Positions 25,262-34,731 are shown, numbered from the stretch's first letter. The stretch is DNA of 64,000 bases from Thalassovita sp. (GCA_017792425.1 CP051233.1:523457-587456), one strand, 5' to 3'. The notes: generated from the letters alone by a model not told the origin. Translations and numbers: made by a program.

Positions 25262-26434
25262 TCAGATCCGTTCGATCGCGATGGCCGTGCCCTCGCCGCC
25301 GCCGATGCAGATTGCCGCCACGCCGCGTTTCAGCCCGCGTTTTTCCAGGGCGTTCAGCAGGGTGACCATGATCCGCGCGCCGGAGGCTCCGATGGGGTGG
25401 CCAAGCGCGCAGGCCCCACCATTGACGTTCATGACATCGCGCGGCACGCCCAGTTCCTTCATGAAGGCCATCGGGACCACGGCGAAGGCCTCGTTCACTT
25501 CCCACAGGTCCACGTCCGACACGCGCCAGCCCAGCCTGTCCAGCAATTTGCGGGCGGCGGGTACGGGTGCGGTGGGGAAGTGTGCCGGGGCCTGTGCGTG
25601 GCTGGCGTGGCCCAGGATACGGGCGCGGACGTTCAGACCGTGGCTGTCGGCGGCGTCCTGTGATGCCAGCACCAGCGCCGCCGCCCCGTCCGAGATCGAG
25701 GAGGAATTCGCCGCTGTCACGGTTCCGTTCTTGCGGAAGGCCGGTTTCAGCAGCGGGATTTTCTGCGGTTTGGCCTTGGCGGGCTGTTCGTCGCGGGTGA
25801 TGATTTCCTCGCCCGTGCGGGCGTGCAGGTGGACAGGGCAGATTTCACCCTCGAAAGCGCCGGTGCGCTCGGCCTCCAGCGCGTTATCCAGCGAAGCAAT
25901 GGCGTAGCGGTCCTGGTCTTCGCGGGTGAACTGGAAGGCTTCGGCGCAATCTTCGGCGAAGGTGCCCATCAGGCGGCCCTTGTCATAGGCGTCTTCCAGC
26001 CCGTCGAGGAACATGTGGTCTTGCACCTGGCTGTGCCCGATCCGGGCGCCGCCGCGCATTTTCGCCAGCAGGTAGGGGGCGTTGGTCATGCTTTCCATGC
26101 CGCCCGCGATCATGGTTTCAGCATGTCCCAGCGCGATCTGGTCAAAGGCTAGCATGGCCGCCTTCATCCCTGAACCGCACATCTTGTTCAGCGTCGTGGC
26201 GGGAACGTCGTCGCCCAATCCGCCCGCGAATCCGGCCTGCCGCGCCGGGGCCTGACCCTGTCCGGCGGGTAGAACGCAGCCCATCAGCACCTCGTTCACC
26301 GTTTTCGTGCCTGCGTCCGACAGCGCGGCGCGGATGGCGGCCCCGCCCAGAACCGCGGCGTCGACGCCTTCGAAAACACCTTGGAAGCCGCCCATCGGCG
26401 TGCGCGCGGCCCCTGCGATTACGACTGGTTTCAT
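25262..26434 (-). CDS. Acetyl-CoA C-acyltransferase (thiolase)
   Basis: A 390-residue thiolase. The nucleophile Cys is in LNKMCGSGMKAAM, the catalytic His in GGACALGHPIGASGARI, the second Cys in ICIGGGEG, and NEAFAVVPMAFM is conserved. It makes or cleaves acetoacetyl-CoA or longer 3-ketoacyl-CoA. It differs clearly from PaaJ at 49.8-51.0 kb. It diverges from the STAS gene across a 90-bp gap. Confidence 0.92.
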   Translation of the reverse strand: MKPVVIAGAARTPMGGFQGVFEGVDAAVLGGAAIRAALSDAGTKTVNEVLMGCVLPAGQGQAPARQAGFAGGLGDDVPATTLNKMCGSGMKAAMLAFDQIALGHAETMIAGGMESMTNAPYLLAKMRGGARIGHSQVQDHMFLDGLEDAYDKGRLMGTFAEDCAEAFQFTREDQDRYAIASLDNALEAERTGAFEGEICPVHLHARTGEEIITRDEQPAKAKPQKIPLLKPAFRKNGTVTAANSSSISDGAAALVLASQDAADSHGLNVRARILGHASHAQAPAHFPTAPVPAARKLLDRLGWRVSDVDLWEVNEAFAVVPMAFMKELGVPRDVMNVNGGACALGHPIGASGARIMVTLLNALEKRGLKRGVAAICIGGGEGTAIAIERI

Positions 26435-26524
26435 TGGCTGGCCTCCTGACTTCTCCACGCAAACCGAATGGTAAGGTTTGACCGGTAGCTTTGTCCATGA
26501 TCGGCCAAAGGGAAAGGAATTTTC

Positions 26525-26869
26525 ATGCAGATGACCAGTGCGGATCGTGGCGGGTTCCAGGTGATCCATGTGGCGGACAACCGGATCGACGCTGCGGTGG
26601 CGATCGCGTTCAAGGATCGGATGCGGCAATTGACAGAGGACGGGGTGACCGAGGTGGTGTTGGATCTGGGCAACGTCAGTTTTATCGATTCGAGCGGGCT
26701 GGGGGCGATCGTGGCGGCGATGAAGCAACTGGGAACTGCCCGCAGGCTGCATCTGGCCGGCTTGCTGCCGAATGTGGAAAAGGTGTTCCGCCTGACGCGG
26801 ATGGATACGGTTTTTGCCATTCACGGGTCCGTGGACGCGGCGGTGCATCCTGATGCAGACAGCGCCTGA
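26525..26869 (+). CDS. STAS-domain anti-anti-sigma factor
   Basis: A 114-residue SpoIIAA/RsbV-like protein. The phosphorylatable serine lies in SFIDSSGLGAIVAAMK, the signature loop, preceded by the RIDAAVAIAFKDRM helix. Dephosphorylated, such proteins bind the anti-sigma kinase and free a sigma factor; the kinase gene follows directly. A PP2C phosphatase and the sigma factor are not in view. Confidence 0.88.
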   Translation: MQMTSADRGGFQVIHVADNRIDAAVAIAFKDRMRQLTEDGVTEVVLDLGNVSFIDSSGLGAIVAAMKQLGTARRLHLAGLLPNVEKVFRLTRMDTVFAIHGSVDAAVHPDADSA

Positions 26870-26897
26870 ACGTGACCGGACCGGAACAGGATCTGCG

Positions 26898-27356
26898 ATG
26901 ACCGGCGTGCAGGGTATCGAATTGCAGTTCGAAGCAACGGAATTGGGGGTGCGCAAGGCGCTGATCCAACTGCGCGAGGCATTGTTCGCCCTGAACCTGC
27001 CAGAGGATGACGCCAGCCGCGCAGAAATCGTTCTGGCGGAGGCACTGAACAACGTGGCCGAACACGCCTATGACCGGGCCGTGCCGGGGGATGTCCGCGT
27101 TGGCCTCAGCCTGTCGCCCGGGCTGATCGGGATCGTCATTCGCGATACGGGGCGACCGGTACCGGCACATCTGCTGCAGGGCGGGTGTATGCCCGCACTG
27201 GACTGCGGTCTGGACGATCTGCCCGAAGGCGGGTTCGGCTGGCCGCTGATTCGGACCCTGACGGAAAGCCTGGTGTACCGGAGGACCAGCGGCACGAATG
27301 AATTGCGGATGGATCTGGCGCGGCAGGGTGGGGCGCCACGGCGGAGGGCGCCATAG
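26898..27356 (+). CDS. Anti-sigma-factor serine kinase (RsbW/SpoIIAB-like, HATPase_c)
   Basis: A 152-residue GHKL ATPase: N-box EIVLAEALNNVAEHAYDR, G1 box IRDTGRPVP, and G2-like GFGWPLIRTLTESLVYRR. It would phosphorylate the STAS partner encoded just upstream. ATG 26898 has AGGA six bases ahead; an upstream in-frame ATG at 26853 overlaps the STAS stop but lacks a ribosome site and would add 15 polar residues. Confidence 0.85.
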   Translation: MTGVQGIELQFEATELGVRKALIQLREALFALNLPEDDASRAEIVLAEALNNVAEHAYDRAVPGDVRVGLSLSPGLIGIVIRDTGRPVPAHLLQGGCMPALDCGLDDLPEGGFGWPLIRTLTESLVYRRTSGTNELRMDLARQGGAPRRRAP

Positions 27357-27426
27357 AATTGCCGCATTCCCCCCGCATTCGCGCCAGAAACCGGGATCAT
27401 ACAGAACATGTAGCTGCAAGAGCTTC

Positions 27427-27475
27427 CCTCGGCGTCGCGTGTATTACAGCCCCCACCCAGTACGCGACGCCGAGG
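27427..27475. repeat. Perfect 14-bp inverted repeat
   Basis: CCTCGGCGTCGCGT (27427-27440) and its exact complement ACGCGACGCCGAGG (27462-27475) flank a 21-nt loop, in the 190-bp gap between the anti-sigma kinase and ggt genes. No U-tract follows. It can form a very stable hairpin; terminator, attenuator or mobile-element scar are all possible. Confidence 0.7.
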
Positions 27476-27546
27476 CCAATTCCCCGAAAGTCATGGACAG
27501 CCCGCCGGTGACGGATACAGTCGCCTTGGGAACGAGGGGAGCTTGC

Positions 27547-29124
27547 ATGCGCGATTTTCATTTACCGGGACGATCCGCGACTTTCGCCACCGAAGGTATG
27601 TGCGCGACGTCCCACCCGCTGGCGGCCAAGGTGGCGGTGGACATCCTGCAACGGGGTGGCAACGCGATGGACGCGGCGATCGCGGGTGCGGTGTTGCTGG
27701 GCATATGCGAACCCCAGATGACCGGCATCGGCGGCGACTGCTTTGTCCTGTTCAACCTGCCGGGCAGCGACGAGGTGCTGGCGCTGAACGGGTCCGGGCG
27801 GGCCCCGGCGGCGGCGGCGGCGGCGGACCTGCGCGACCGGGGGCTTTCGACGGTGCCGGTAGATGGCCCCGAATCCGTGACGATCCCCGGTGCGGTGGAT
27901 GCGTTCTGCACGCTATCGGAAAGCCATGGCAAGCTGGGGCTGGATGCGCTGCTGGCCCCGGCCATCGACTATGCGGAACGGGGCGTGCCGGTCGCGCCGC
28001 GGGTGGCCTTTGACTGGCCGACTGCCGGGGCGCGACTGAACGAGCAAGGCCGCCGCCACTACATGATCGACGGGCAGCCGGGCAAGGTGGGCCAGATGTT
28101 CCGCGCGCCGGGACAGGCGGAAGTGCTGCGCCGGATCGCCCTGCAAGGGCGCGACGGGTTCTATTGCGGCGAAGTGGCAGAGGATATGATCGGTGCGCTG
28201 CAAGCCTTGGGCGGGGTTCACCAGACAGAGGACTTTGCCGCGAACGCCTGTTCCTGGGCCACGCCGGTTGGTGGGCAATACAAGCATCTGGACCTGCTGG
28301 AGCATCCGCCGAATGGTCAGGGCGCTACGGCGATATTGCTGCTTAACATTCTGAAACATTTTGATATTGCGGGGATGGATCCGCTGGGCGCAGCCCGCGC
28401 GCATATTGAGGCCGAGGCCGCCAAGCTGGCCTATGACGCACGCAACAGGTTCATTGCAGACCCGGATCACACCGCGCGGCTGGCGCATATGATGGCCCCC
28501 GAAACCGCCGCGAAACTGGCCGCGCTGATCGACCCGAAACGCGCCATGGCCGCCGCCGCCCCACTGTCGGAAACGGTGCACAAGGACACGGTCTATATCA
28601 CGGTCGTGGACCGCGACAGGATGGCGGTGTCGCTGATCTATTCCATCTTCAACGGGTTCGGGTCCGGGATCGCCAGCCCCAAGTTCGGTATCCTGTTTCA
28701 GAACCGCGGTTCCGGCTTTACGCTGCAGGAAGGGCACCCGAACGAAATGGCGGGTGGCAAGCGACCGATGCACACGATCATTCCGGGGATGTTGCGGCAG
28801 GACGGGCGCGTGGTGATGCCCTTTGGCGTCATGGGGGGGGCCTATCAGCCGACCGGGCACGCGCGGTTCGTTTCCAACCTCGTGGATTTCGGGATGGGCC
28901 CACAGCAGGCAATCGACGCGCCGCGCTGTTTCAGCGATGCGGGCGAAATGAAGGTGGAACGGGGATATTCCGACAAGGTCCGGCAAGAACTGGCGGATAT
29001 GGGGCACCGGGTCAGCGTGCCGGATGCGGCGATTGGCGGGGCTCAGGCCATTCTGATCCGATCCGACGGGGTGCTGGAAGGCGCGTCGGACCCGCGCAAG
29101 GACGGGTGTGCGCTGGGTTACTGA
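27547..29124 (+). CDS. ggt: Gamma-glutamyltransferase
   Basis: A 525-residue Ntn-hydrolase family protein acting on glutathione and gamma-glutamyl amides. Recognisable regions are ATSHPLAAKVAVDILQRGGNAMDAAIA, GIGGDCFVLF, the autocleavage region KDTVYITVVDRDRMAVSLIYS with the candidate nucleophile Thr, and KRPMHTIIPG. No obvious signal peptide is seen, so it may be cytoplasmic like several GGT-like homologues. ATG 27547 has GAGGGGAG ahead; the frame is open further upstream but without family sequence. Confidence 0.88.
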   Translation: MRDFHLPGRSATFATEGMCATSHPLAAKVAVDILQRGGNAMDAAIAGAVLLGICEPQMTGIGGDCFVLFNLPGSDEVLALNGSGRAPAAAAAADLRDRGLSTVPVDGPESVTIPGAVDAFCTLSESHGKLGLDALLAPAIDYAERGVPVAPRVAFDWPTAGARLNEQGRRHYMIDGQPGKVGQMFRAPGQAEVLRRIALQGRDGFYCGEVAEDMIGALQALGGVHQTEDFAANACSWATPVGGQYKHLDLLEHPPNGQGATAILLLNILKHFDIAGMDPLGAARAHIEAEAAKLAYDARNRFIADPDHTARLAHMMAPETAAKLAALIDPKRAMAAAAPLSETVHKDTVYITVVDRDRMAVSLIYSIFNGFGSGIASPKFGILFQNRGSGFTLQEGHPNEMAGGKRPMHTIIPGMLRQDGRVVMPFGVMGGAYQPTGHARFVSNLVDFGMGPQQAIDAPRCFSDAGEMKVERGYSDKVRQELADMGHRVSVPDAAIGGAQAILIRSDGVLEGASDPRKDGCALGY

Positions 29125-29150
29125 ACCGCAATGGGTGCCGCGGATCGGTG

Positions 29151-29477
29151 TCAGTTCAACTGGAATTGCAGTGGGTAAAGGCCGTCCTGGAACGGGCCGA
29201 ACAGATCCGGGATGTCCGGATGGCTGACCGGTTGGCCTGAATAGTCCGCGATCAGGTTTTGTTCGGACACATAGGCGACGTAATAGCTTTGGTCGTTTTC
29301 GGCCAGCAGGTGATAGAACGGCTGGTCCTTGGACGGACGGACATCTTCGGGAATGGAGTCGTACCATTCCTCGGTATTGTTGAACCTTGGGTCGACATCG
29401 AACACCACACCCCTGAACGGATGTTTGCGATGCCGGACCACCTGGCCCAGATGATATTTCGCACGCGTCTTAAGCAT
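29151..29477 (-). CDS. hspQ: Heat shock protein HspQ
   Basis: A 108-residue YccV-like protein: KYHLGQVVRHRKHPFRGVVF, DPRFNNTEEWYDSIPED, QPFYHLLAEN and YVAYVSEQNLIADYSG are diagnostic. HspQ modulates Lon-dependent proteolysis and binds hemimethylated DNA in E. coli. The ATG at 29477 gives the family start (MLKTRAKYHLGQ); ATG 29501 is an alternative. Divergent from an AEC permease gene. Confidence 0.93.
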   Translation of the reverse strand: MLKTRAKYHLGQVVRHRKHPFRGVVFDVDPRFNNTEEWYDSIPEDVRPSKDQPFYHLLAENDQSYYVAYVSEQNLIADYSGQPVSHPDIPDLFGPFQDGLYPLQFQLN

Positions 29478-29562
29478 TGCATTACAGCCCCTATACCTCA
29501 TTGATAGGCCCAAAGGCGGGCTCTTGTCCACGAAATGCACGAAAATCAAAGGGAAACAGTCT

Positions 29563-30444
29563 GTGAACCTTGCAGTTACAGTTCTGGAGATCACCGCCCC
29601 GGTGTTTCTTCTTGCCGCAATCGGATTTGGCTGGGTGAAGGCCGGGTTCGAATACAGGGTAGAGTTCGTGACCCGACTGGCGATGACGCTTGCGGTGCCC
29701 AGTCTGATCTTTACCGCGCTGATGAAAACGCAGATTGATCCGCAGGCGCTGACGACACTGTCGCTGGCGGCGATGGCGGCCTATGCGGTGGTGTCGGTCG
29801 CGTCCTACCTGCTGGTAAAGGTGTTCGGGCTGGACGTGCGGACGTTCCTGGCGCCGATCATCTTTGGTAACACGGGCAACCTGGGCCTGCCGCTGGCGGT
29901 GTTCGCCTTTGGCGAGGCGGGGTTGGGCTATGCGGTGGTGGTGTTCGCGGTCATGGCGATCTGGTCCTTTACCTTTGGCGTCTGGCTGGTGGCGGGCGGG
30001 GGATCGCTGCTGAAAGTGGTGAAAGAGCCGCTGGTGGGCGCAACAGCTCTGGGCGGCGTTTTCCTGTGGCAAGGCTGGCAGACCCCGCGGTTCCTGACCA
30101 ACGCGTTGGAACTTGTGGGGCAGATGGCGATTCCGCTGATGCTGATCACGTTGGGTGTTGCCGTGGCGCGGATGACGCCGGGCCATGTCAGGCGTGCGAT
30201 CTGGATTTCGGCGGCGAAGCTGGCGCTGTGCTTTGGGCTGACATGGGCCGTCGGGGTGTGGTTCGGTCTGGACGAGGTCGCGTTCGCTGTGCTGGTTCTG
30301 CAGCTTTCGACCCCGGTGGCGGTAACGTCCTACCTGTTGGCGGAAAAATACGGCGCGGATTCGGAATCGGTGGCCGGACTGGTCGTGGTATCGACCCTGA
30401 TGGCGGTGCTTGCGATCCCGGTGATGTTGGCGGTTCTGCTGTAG
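29563..30444 (+). CDS. AEC family permease
   Basis: A 293-residue auxin-efflux-carrier-type membrane protein with about ten hydrophobic segments. FGNTGNLGLPLAVFAFGEAG and LNALELVGQMAIPLMLITLGVAVA-type stretches are typical of the AEC fold (crossover helices with NxGNxGLP). A GTG at 29563 with AAAGGGAAA upstream is the likely start. The substrate is probably an organic acid but is unknown. Confidence 0.85.
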   Translation: MNLAVTVLEITAPVFLLAAIGFGWVKAGFEYRVEFVTRLAMTLAVPSLIFTALMKTQIDPQALTTLSLAAMAAYAVVSVASYLLVKVFGLDVRTFLAPIIFGNTGNLGLPLAVFAFGEAGLGYAVVVFAVMAIWSFTFGVWLVAGGGSLLKVVKEPLVGATALGGVFLWQGWQTPRFLTNALELVGQMAIPLMLITLGVAVARMTPGHVRRAIWISAAKLALCFGLTWAVGVWFGLDEVAFAVLVLQLSTPVAVTSYLLAEKYGADSESVAGLVVVSTLMAVLAIPVMLAVLL

Positions 30445-30450
30445 CCACAC

Positions 30451-30465
30451 GGAAATGGCATTTCC
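30451..30465. promoter_or_regulatory. Short inverted repeat before the SLT lipoprotein gene
   Basis: GGAAATG-G-CATTTCC, 52 bp upstream of the next start and 6 bp after the AEC stop. Could be an operator or a weak terminator stem. Confidence 0.25.
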
Positions 30466-30517
30466 CCTGCCCGCGCTTTTCGCTAAACTGGCGCAAAATA
30501 AAGAAAGCGAGAGGCAG

Positions 30518-31108
30518 ATGAGCAGAACTCTTCGCGCGTTGGTATTGTTTGTGCTGCTGGCATCCTGCGGCGGGGGGAATTATTCGCCCCCGCGCAATCT
30601 GGATGATGCGTGCTCGATCCTCAGCCAGCGCCCAAAATACGCCCGCGCCTTTGGTGCGACCGAACGGCGCTGGGGGGTTCCGGTGGCCGTGCAGATGGCC
30701 ACGATTTATCAGGAAAGCAAGTTCGTCGGGAACGCGCGAACCCCGCATAAATACGTGCTGGGTGTGATTCCGATGGGCCGGCAAAGCTCGGCCTATGGGT
30801 ATGCGCAGGCGCTGGATTCGACCTGGGATGACTACCAGCGTGAAACCCGCAGATTCGGTGCGCGGCGTGACAAGATCCACGATGCCACGGATTTCATGGG
30901 CTGGTACATGACCAAGACCCGCGAACGGACGGGGGTGGAGCTGAGCAATGCCCGGCATCAGTACCTGGCCTATCACGAAGGGCACACCGGGTACTTGCGC
31001 GGCAGCTACAAGCGCAAAAGCTGGCTGATGCGGATATCGTCCGAGGTGGAATCGCGCGCCTACATGTATCAGGCGCAGCTGTCGACCTGTCCCAAGCGGC
31101 TGCGGTAA
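30518..31108 (+). CDS. SLT-like transglycosylase domain lipoprotein
   Basis: A 196-residue exported lipoprotein: signal segment ALVLFVLLASC with Cys at the lipobox (LASC), then a lysozyme-like domain with catalytic-type Glu in TIYQESKFVGNAR and SAYGYAQALDSTWDDYQ, and a YLAYHEGHTGYL stretch. It probably acts on periplasmic peptidoglycan. ATG 30518 is preceded by GAGAGG and gives a proper signal peptide; the open frame upstream does not. Confidence 0.82.
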   Translation: MSRTLRALVLFVLLASCGGGNYSPPRNLDDACSILSQRPKYARAFGATERRWGVPVAVQMATIYQESKFVGNARTPHKYVLGVIPMGRQSSAYGYAQALDSTWDDYQRETRRFGARRDKIHDATDFMGWYMTKTRERTGVELSNARHQYLAYHEGHTGYLRGSYKRKSWLMRISSEVESRAYMYQAQLSTCPKRLR

Positions 31109-31112
31109 AGAG

Positions 31113-31132
31113 GCGGGGCGTCAGCGCCCCGC
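31113..31132. terminator. Hairpin between convergent SLT lipoprotein and lolA genes
   Basis: GCGGGGCG-TCAG-CGCCCCGC, an 8-bp stem with a 4-nt loop overlapping the lolA stop codon. Only a short GTT follows on the plus strand. Confidence 0.55.
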
Positions 31133-31732
31133 GTTACCCTGGCGCGCTTCGGTTTCTGCGCGGATGTCGAACAGGCGATCACGCAGCGACAGGTCAAATT
31201 CCATCTGGCCCAGAATGACAGTGGTCGATCCGCCGGACTGGTCGTTGATCACCCATTGGCGCAGTTGCACCGGGTTGTCGGTGAACACCAGTTGGATATT
31301 GCCGTAATCGGGGTTTTCCGGGTCCATCGCGGTGACGGTGGTGGCGGTGCCATCATAGACCTTACCCGTCACCATGTCCGAACCGGCCAGGTCCACGTCA
31401 TTGCGCAGGATGATCGACAGCGGGGTCTGGTTCAGTGGATAGCTTTCGGGGCCGGTGTTGCTTTTGGGATCGAAGATGGCAACGGCGCTTTGGCCGGCCA
31501 TCACCAGCGCCGGGTTGGGGGCGCCGTATTCGAACCGCGCGCGGCCCGGACGTTTCAGCCAGATCCGGCCGGTCGAGATCGAGCCGTCGTCGTTGATCTG
31601 GGTAAAGTCGCCCTTTGCGGTGCGAAAGCTGTTCAGGTAGCCCGAAATCTGGTCAAGGCCGAGTTCATCGGCCGCCGCGGGGACTGCGATTGCCACACAG
31701 AGCGGCGCGAGGAGAAAGCGGAACATTTTCAT
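31121..31732 (-). CDS. lolA: Outer-membrane lipoprotein carrier protein LolA
   Basis: A 203-residue periplasmic chaperone that moves lipoproteins from LolCDE to the outer membrane. Signal peptide LLAPLCVAIAVPAAA; LNSFRTAKGDFTQIN, GRIWLKRPGRARFEY and NPALVMAGQSAVAIFDP are the LolA-type beta strands. It lies 78 bp downstream of ftsK on the same strand, a conserved arrangement in this family of bacteria. Confidence 0.9.
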   Translation of the reverse strand: MKMFRFLLAPLCVAIAVPAAADELGLDQISGYLNSFRTAKGDFTQINDDGSISTGRIWLKRPGRARFEYGAPNPALVMAGQSAVAIFDPKSNTGPESYPLNQTPLSIILRNDVDLAGSDMVTGKVYDGTATTVTAMDPENPDYGNIQLVFTDNPVQLRQWVINDQSGGSTTVILGQMEFDLSLRDRLFDIRAETEARQGNAGR

Positions 31733-31810
31733 GCCTCTTAGATAGCGTTCCCCCCGGCGGGTTGCACCGGGGGAATGCTCACATCTGCGCGATAGGCAGG
31801 GCTGTGCCGA

Positions 31811-34717
31811 TCACCGTTCGGGGACCAGGATTTCGCGTTTGCCAACGTGGTTGGCGGGGCTGACGATGCCCTCTTCCTCCATCTGCTCTACCAGCCGGGC
31901 AGCCTTGTTATACCCGATGGCCAGTTTGCGCTGGATGTAAGAGGTGGAACACTTGCGGTCCTTGATCACGATCGCCACAGCGGTGTCATAGAGAGCGTCC
32001 TCGGCATCGGTGTTGCCGCCGGTGTTCAGGCCCAGCACGGCGTCGATGTTGTCGGCCTTGTCGTCATCCGGGCCTTCGACCACGCCGCCCACGTATTCGG
32101 GCGGGCCGAAGGATTTGAGGTGGTTGACGATCTCTTCGACCTCTTCGTCGCTGACGAAGGGACCGTGGCAGCGCATGATGCGCCCGCCGCCAGCCATGTA
32201 CAGCATGTCACCCATGCCCAGCAGCTGTTCGGCGCCCATTTCGCCCAGGATGGTGCGGCTGTCGATTTTAGAGGTCACCTGGAAGCTGATCCGGGTGGGG
32301 AAGTTAGCCTTGATCGTGCCAGTGATCACGTCAACCGACGGGCGTTGCGTGGCCATGATCAGGTGGATGCCCGAGGCGCGTGCCATTTGGGCAAGGCGCT
32401 GGATACATGCCTCGATTTCCTTGCCGGCGACCATCATCAGGTCCGCCATTTCGTCCACGATGACGACGATATAGGGCATCTTGACCGGGGTGATTTCCTC
32501 GGTCTCGAAGATGGGATCGCCGGTTTCGTCGTCGAAGCCGGTCTGCACGGTGCGGCTGAAGGTTTCGCCCTTCTTCAGCGCGTCCTCGACCCGGCTGTTG
32601 TAGCCGTCGATGTTGCGCACGCCCATCTTGGACATCTTGCGGTAACGGTCCTCCATTTCGCCGACGACCCATTTCAGGGCAACGACCGCCTTTTTCGGGT
32701 CGGTGACGACGGGGGACAGAAGGTGCGGGATGCCGTCATAGACGGATAGTTCCAGCATCTTCGGGTCGATCATGATCAGGCGGCAATCCTCGGGGGTGAG
32801 GCGATACAGCAGCGACAGGATCATGGTGTTGATGGCCACGGATTTACCGGACCCGGTGGTGCCCGCGATCAACAGGTGCGGCATCTTGGCCAGGTTGGCC
32901 ACGACGGGTTCGCCGCCGATATCCTTACCCAGGGCCAGCGGCAGGCGCATGTTGGCGTCGCCGAAAGACCGGGCGGCGAGGATTTCGCGCAGCACGACCT
33001 TTTCGCGGTTTTCATTCGGCAGTTCGATCCCGATCACGCTGCGGCCCGGCACGGTCGAGACGCGGGCGCTGAGGGCGGACATGCTGCGCGCGATGTCGTC
33101 AGCCAGGCCGATCACGCGGCTGGCCTTGAGGCCGGGCGCGGGTTCCAGTTCGTACATTGTGACGACGGGGCCGGGGCGGACACTGACGATGTCGCCCTTG
33201 ACGCCGTAGTCATCCAGAACGCTTTCCAACATGCGTGCGTTTTCTTCCAGCGCCTCGTCGGACAGGTGGTGGCGCTGGATATTGGCCGGGTTGGTCAGCA
33301 GGTTCAGCGGGGGCAGTTCATAGGCGGGGCCGGTATCCTCGAATTGCAAGGACGGCTGCGCTTCGGTCCGGGCGCGGCTGGAGGGCTGGATCGGTTTGCG
33401 GTTCAACGGCTGCACAACCGGTTTGCGCGGGGTTTGTACCGGAATACGCGGGGCGGCTGGCAGGTCATAGGTTTCCGAAGGCACGGCGTCATAGGTTGCG
33501 TCAAAGATGTTTTCCGTGGGCAGGTCATCCACAAGGTCCGGTTCGGCCAGCCAGTCGTGGGCGTGTTCCGGCGGCGTTTCCACGATGGGTTCGGGCGTCG
33601 GGGCCGGGTGCGCAACTGGCAGCGGCGAGGTGGTCCGGGCCGCAGTCAGCGGCGGTTCCGGCGGCAGGCCAGAGCCGCGCTGCGAGGTGTCCAGAACCAG
33701 CGCGTCCGGGCCCCGGCCCCTGCCCTTGGTCAGCGGCGCCAAGGAGTCCGGGCGTGCCTGCACGCGGTTGCGGATGACATCTGCGATCCGGGCCTTGATG
33801 CGGGCATCGCCGGGGGCGTCCACGTCGGGTTCGGCGGGCGCGAGCTCGATCAGTTCGGGGGCAGGCATCGGTTCCGGGCGGCGGATCAGGCCGGGGACGC
33901 GCCCCAGAAGGCCCGGCTTGGGCGCGGGGTGCTGTTCCGGCTCGGCGTCCCATTCTTGCGGGGTGTAATCGTCGAACGGTTCAACCCATTCTTCTTGCGG
34001 TTCGGTGCGGACGGCACGGCGGTTGCGCTGGCGGGCCTGCAACCCCTGTGCGGCGCTGACAGCACCCGATGCGCCATGTCCCAGCAGTTTCAGCGTCAGG
34101 GCGTAAATCATGATCACGCCCACGATCAGGAACCGAAGGATGCGCCGAAGTTCGGTCAGTGAAAAGCCCAGAACATGGGCGCCCAGGGCCAGAAGGGCAA
34201 CGGCGAACAGGACCGAGAACATCTTGATCCCCAGCGCCATGGACAGGGGCAGAACATTCAGCAGAACGCCCAACACGGTGTCGCCGAAATGTCCGCCAAG
34301 GCCGAAACCCTGCCCCCAGTCGGGACCGGGTGCCAGCGTGGACGCATAGATGGACAGAACCGCCATCCAGATCGGGGTCAGCAGGGTGCGCGACAGGGCG
34401 CGGTCCTCGCCGCGGTGCAGGCCGAAACGAAAGCCCCAGATCAACAGCGCCACGGCCAGACCCCAAGACCCCATGCCAAGGATCATCATCATCGGTGCGG
34501 CGATGGATGCCCCCAACCGGCCCAGTGCGTTCTGCACCGGCGCGTCAGAGGCCAGCATGAAAGAAGGATCATCCGGGCTGTAGGACGCCAGCATCGCCGC
34601 GACCGCTGCCCCCAGAACCACCAACGCGATGCCGATCAGTTCCTTGCCGCGTTTTTCAATCGCTGCCTGCATGTCACTGTCGAACAGCGGATCCCGTCCC
34701 CGTGTCTGAAATGCCAT
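31811..34717 (-). CDS. ftsK: DNA translocase FtsK
   Basis: A 968-residue septal DNA pump. The N-terminal 200 residues have four to five membrane segments; a Pro/Glu-rich linker follows; the motor has Walker A GTTGSGKS (619-626), Walker B VVIVDEMADLM and RPSVDVITGTIKANFP; the C-terminal gamma winged helix (YIQRKLAIGYNKAARLVEQME) recognises KOPS. ATG 34717 begins MAFQTRGRDPLFD and lies 14 bp after the aminotransferase stop; the frame is open upstream but overlaps that gene. Confidence 0.96.
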   Translation of the reverse strand: MAFQTRGRDPLFDSDMQAAIEKRGKELIGIALVVLGAAVAAMLASYSPDDPSFMLASDAPVQNALGRLGASIAAPMMMILGMGSWGLAVALLIWGFRFGLHRGEDRALSRTLLTPIWMAVLSIYASTLAPGPDWGQGFGLGGHFGDTVLGVLLNVLPLSMALGIKMFSVLFAVALLALGAHVLGFSLTELRRILRFLIVGVIMIYALTLKLLGHGASGAVSAAQGLQARQRNRRAVRTEPQEEWVEPFDDYTPQEWDAEPEQHPAPKPGLLGRVPGLIRRPEPMPAPELIELAPAEPDVDAPGDARIKARIADVIRNRVQARPDSLAPLTKGRGRGPDALVLDTSQRGSGLPPEPPLTAARTTSPLPVAHPAPTPEPIVETPPEHAHDWLAEPDLVDDLPTENIFDATYDAVPSETYDLPAAPRIPVQTPRKPVVQPLNRKPIQPSSRARTEAQPSLQFEDTGPAYELPPLNLLTNPANIQRHHLSDEALEENARMLESVLDDYGVKGDIVSVRPGPVVTMYELEPAPGLKASRVIGLADDIARSMSALSARVSTVPGRSVIGIELPNENREKVVLREILAARSFGDANMRLPLALGKDIGGEPVVANLAKMPHLLIAGTTGSGKSVAINTMILSLLYRLTPEDCRLIMIDPKMLELSVYDGIPHLLSPVVTDPKKAVVALKWVVGEMEDRYRKMSKMGVRNIDGYNSRVEDALKKGETFSRTVQTGFDDETGDPIFETEEITPVKMPYIVVIVDEMADLMMVAGKEIEACIQRLAQMARASGIHLIMATQRPSVDVITGTIKANFPTRISFQVTSKIDSRTILGEMGAEQLLGMGDMLYMAGGGRIMRCHGPFVSDEEVEEIVNHLKSFGPPEYVGGVVEGPDDDKADNIDAVLGLNTGGNTDAEDALYDTAVAIVIKDRKCSTSYIQRKLAIGYNKAARLVEQMEEEGIVSPANHVGKREILVPER

Positions 34718-34731
34718 TCTGCCCTCGTCCG

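Noticed and set aside
29151..29594. Longer HspQ starting 39 codons upstream
   Set aside because: The added residues do not match the family and overlap the start of the divergent permease gene.
32876..34162. 428-codon plus-strand frame
   Set aside because: Antisense to ftsK and without recognisable domains.
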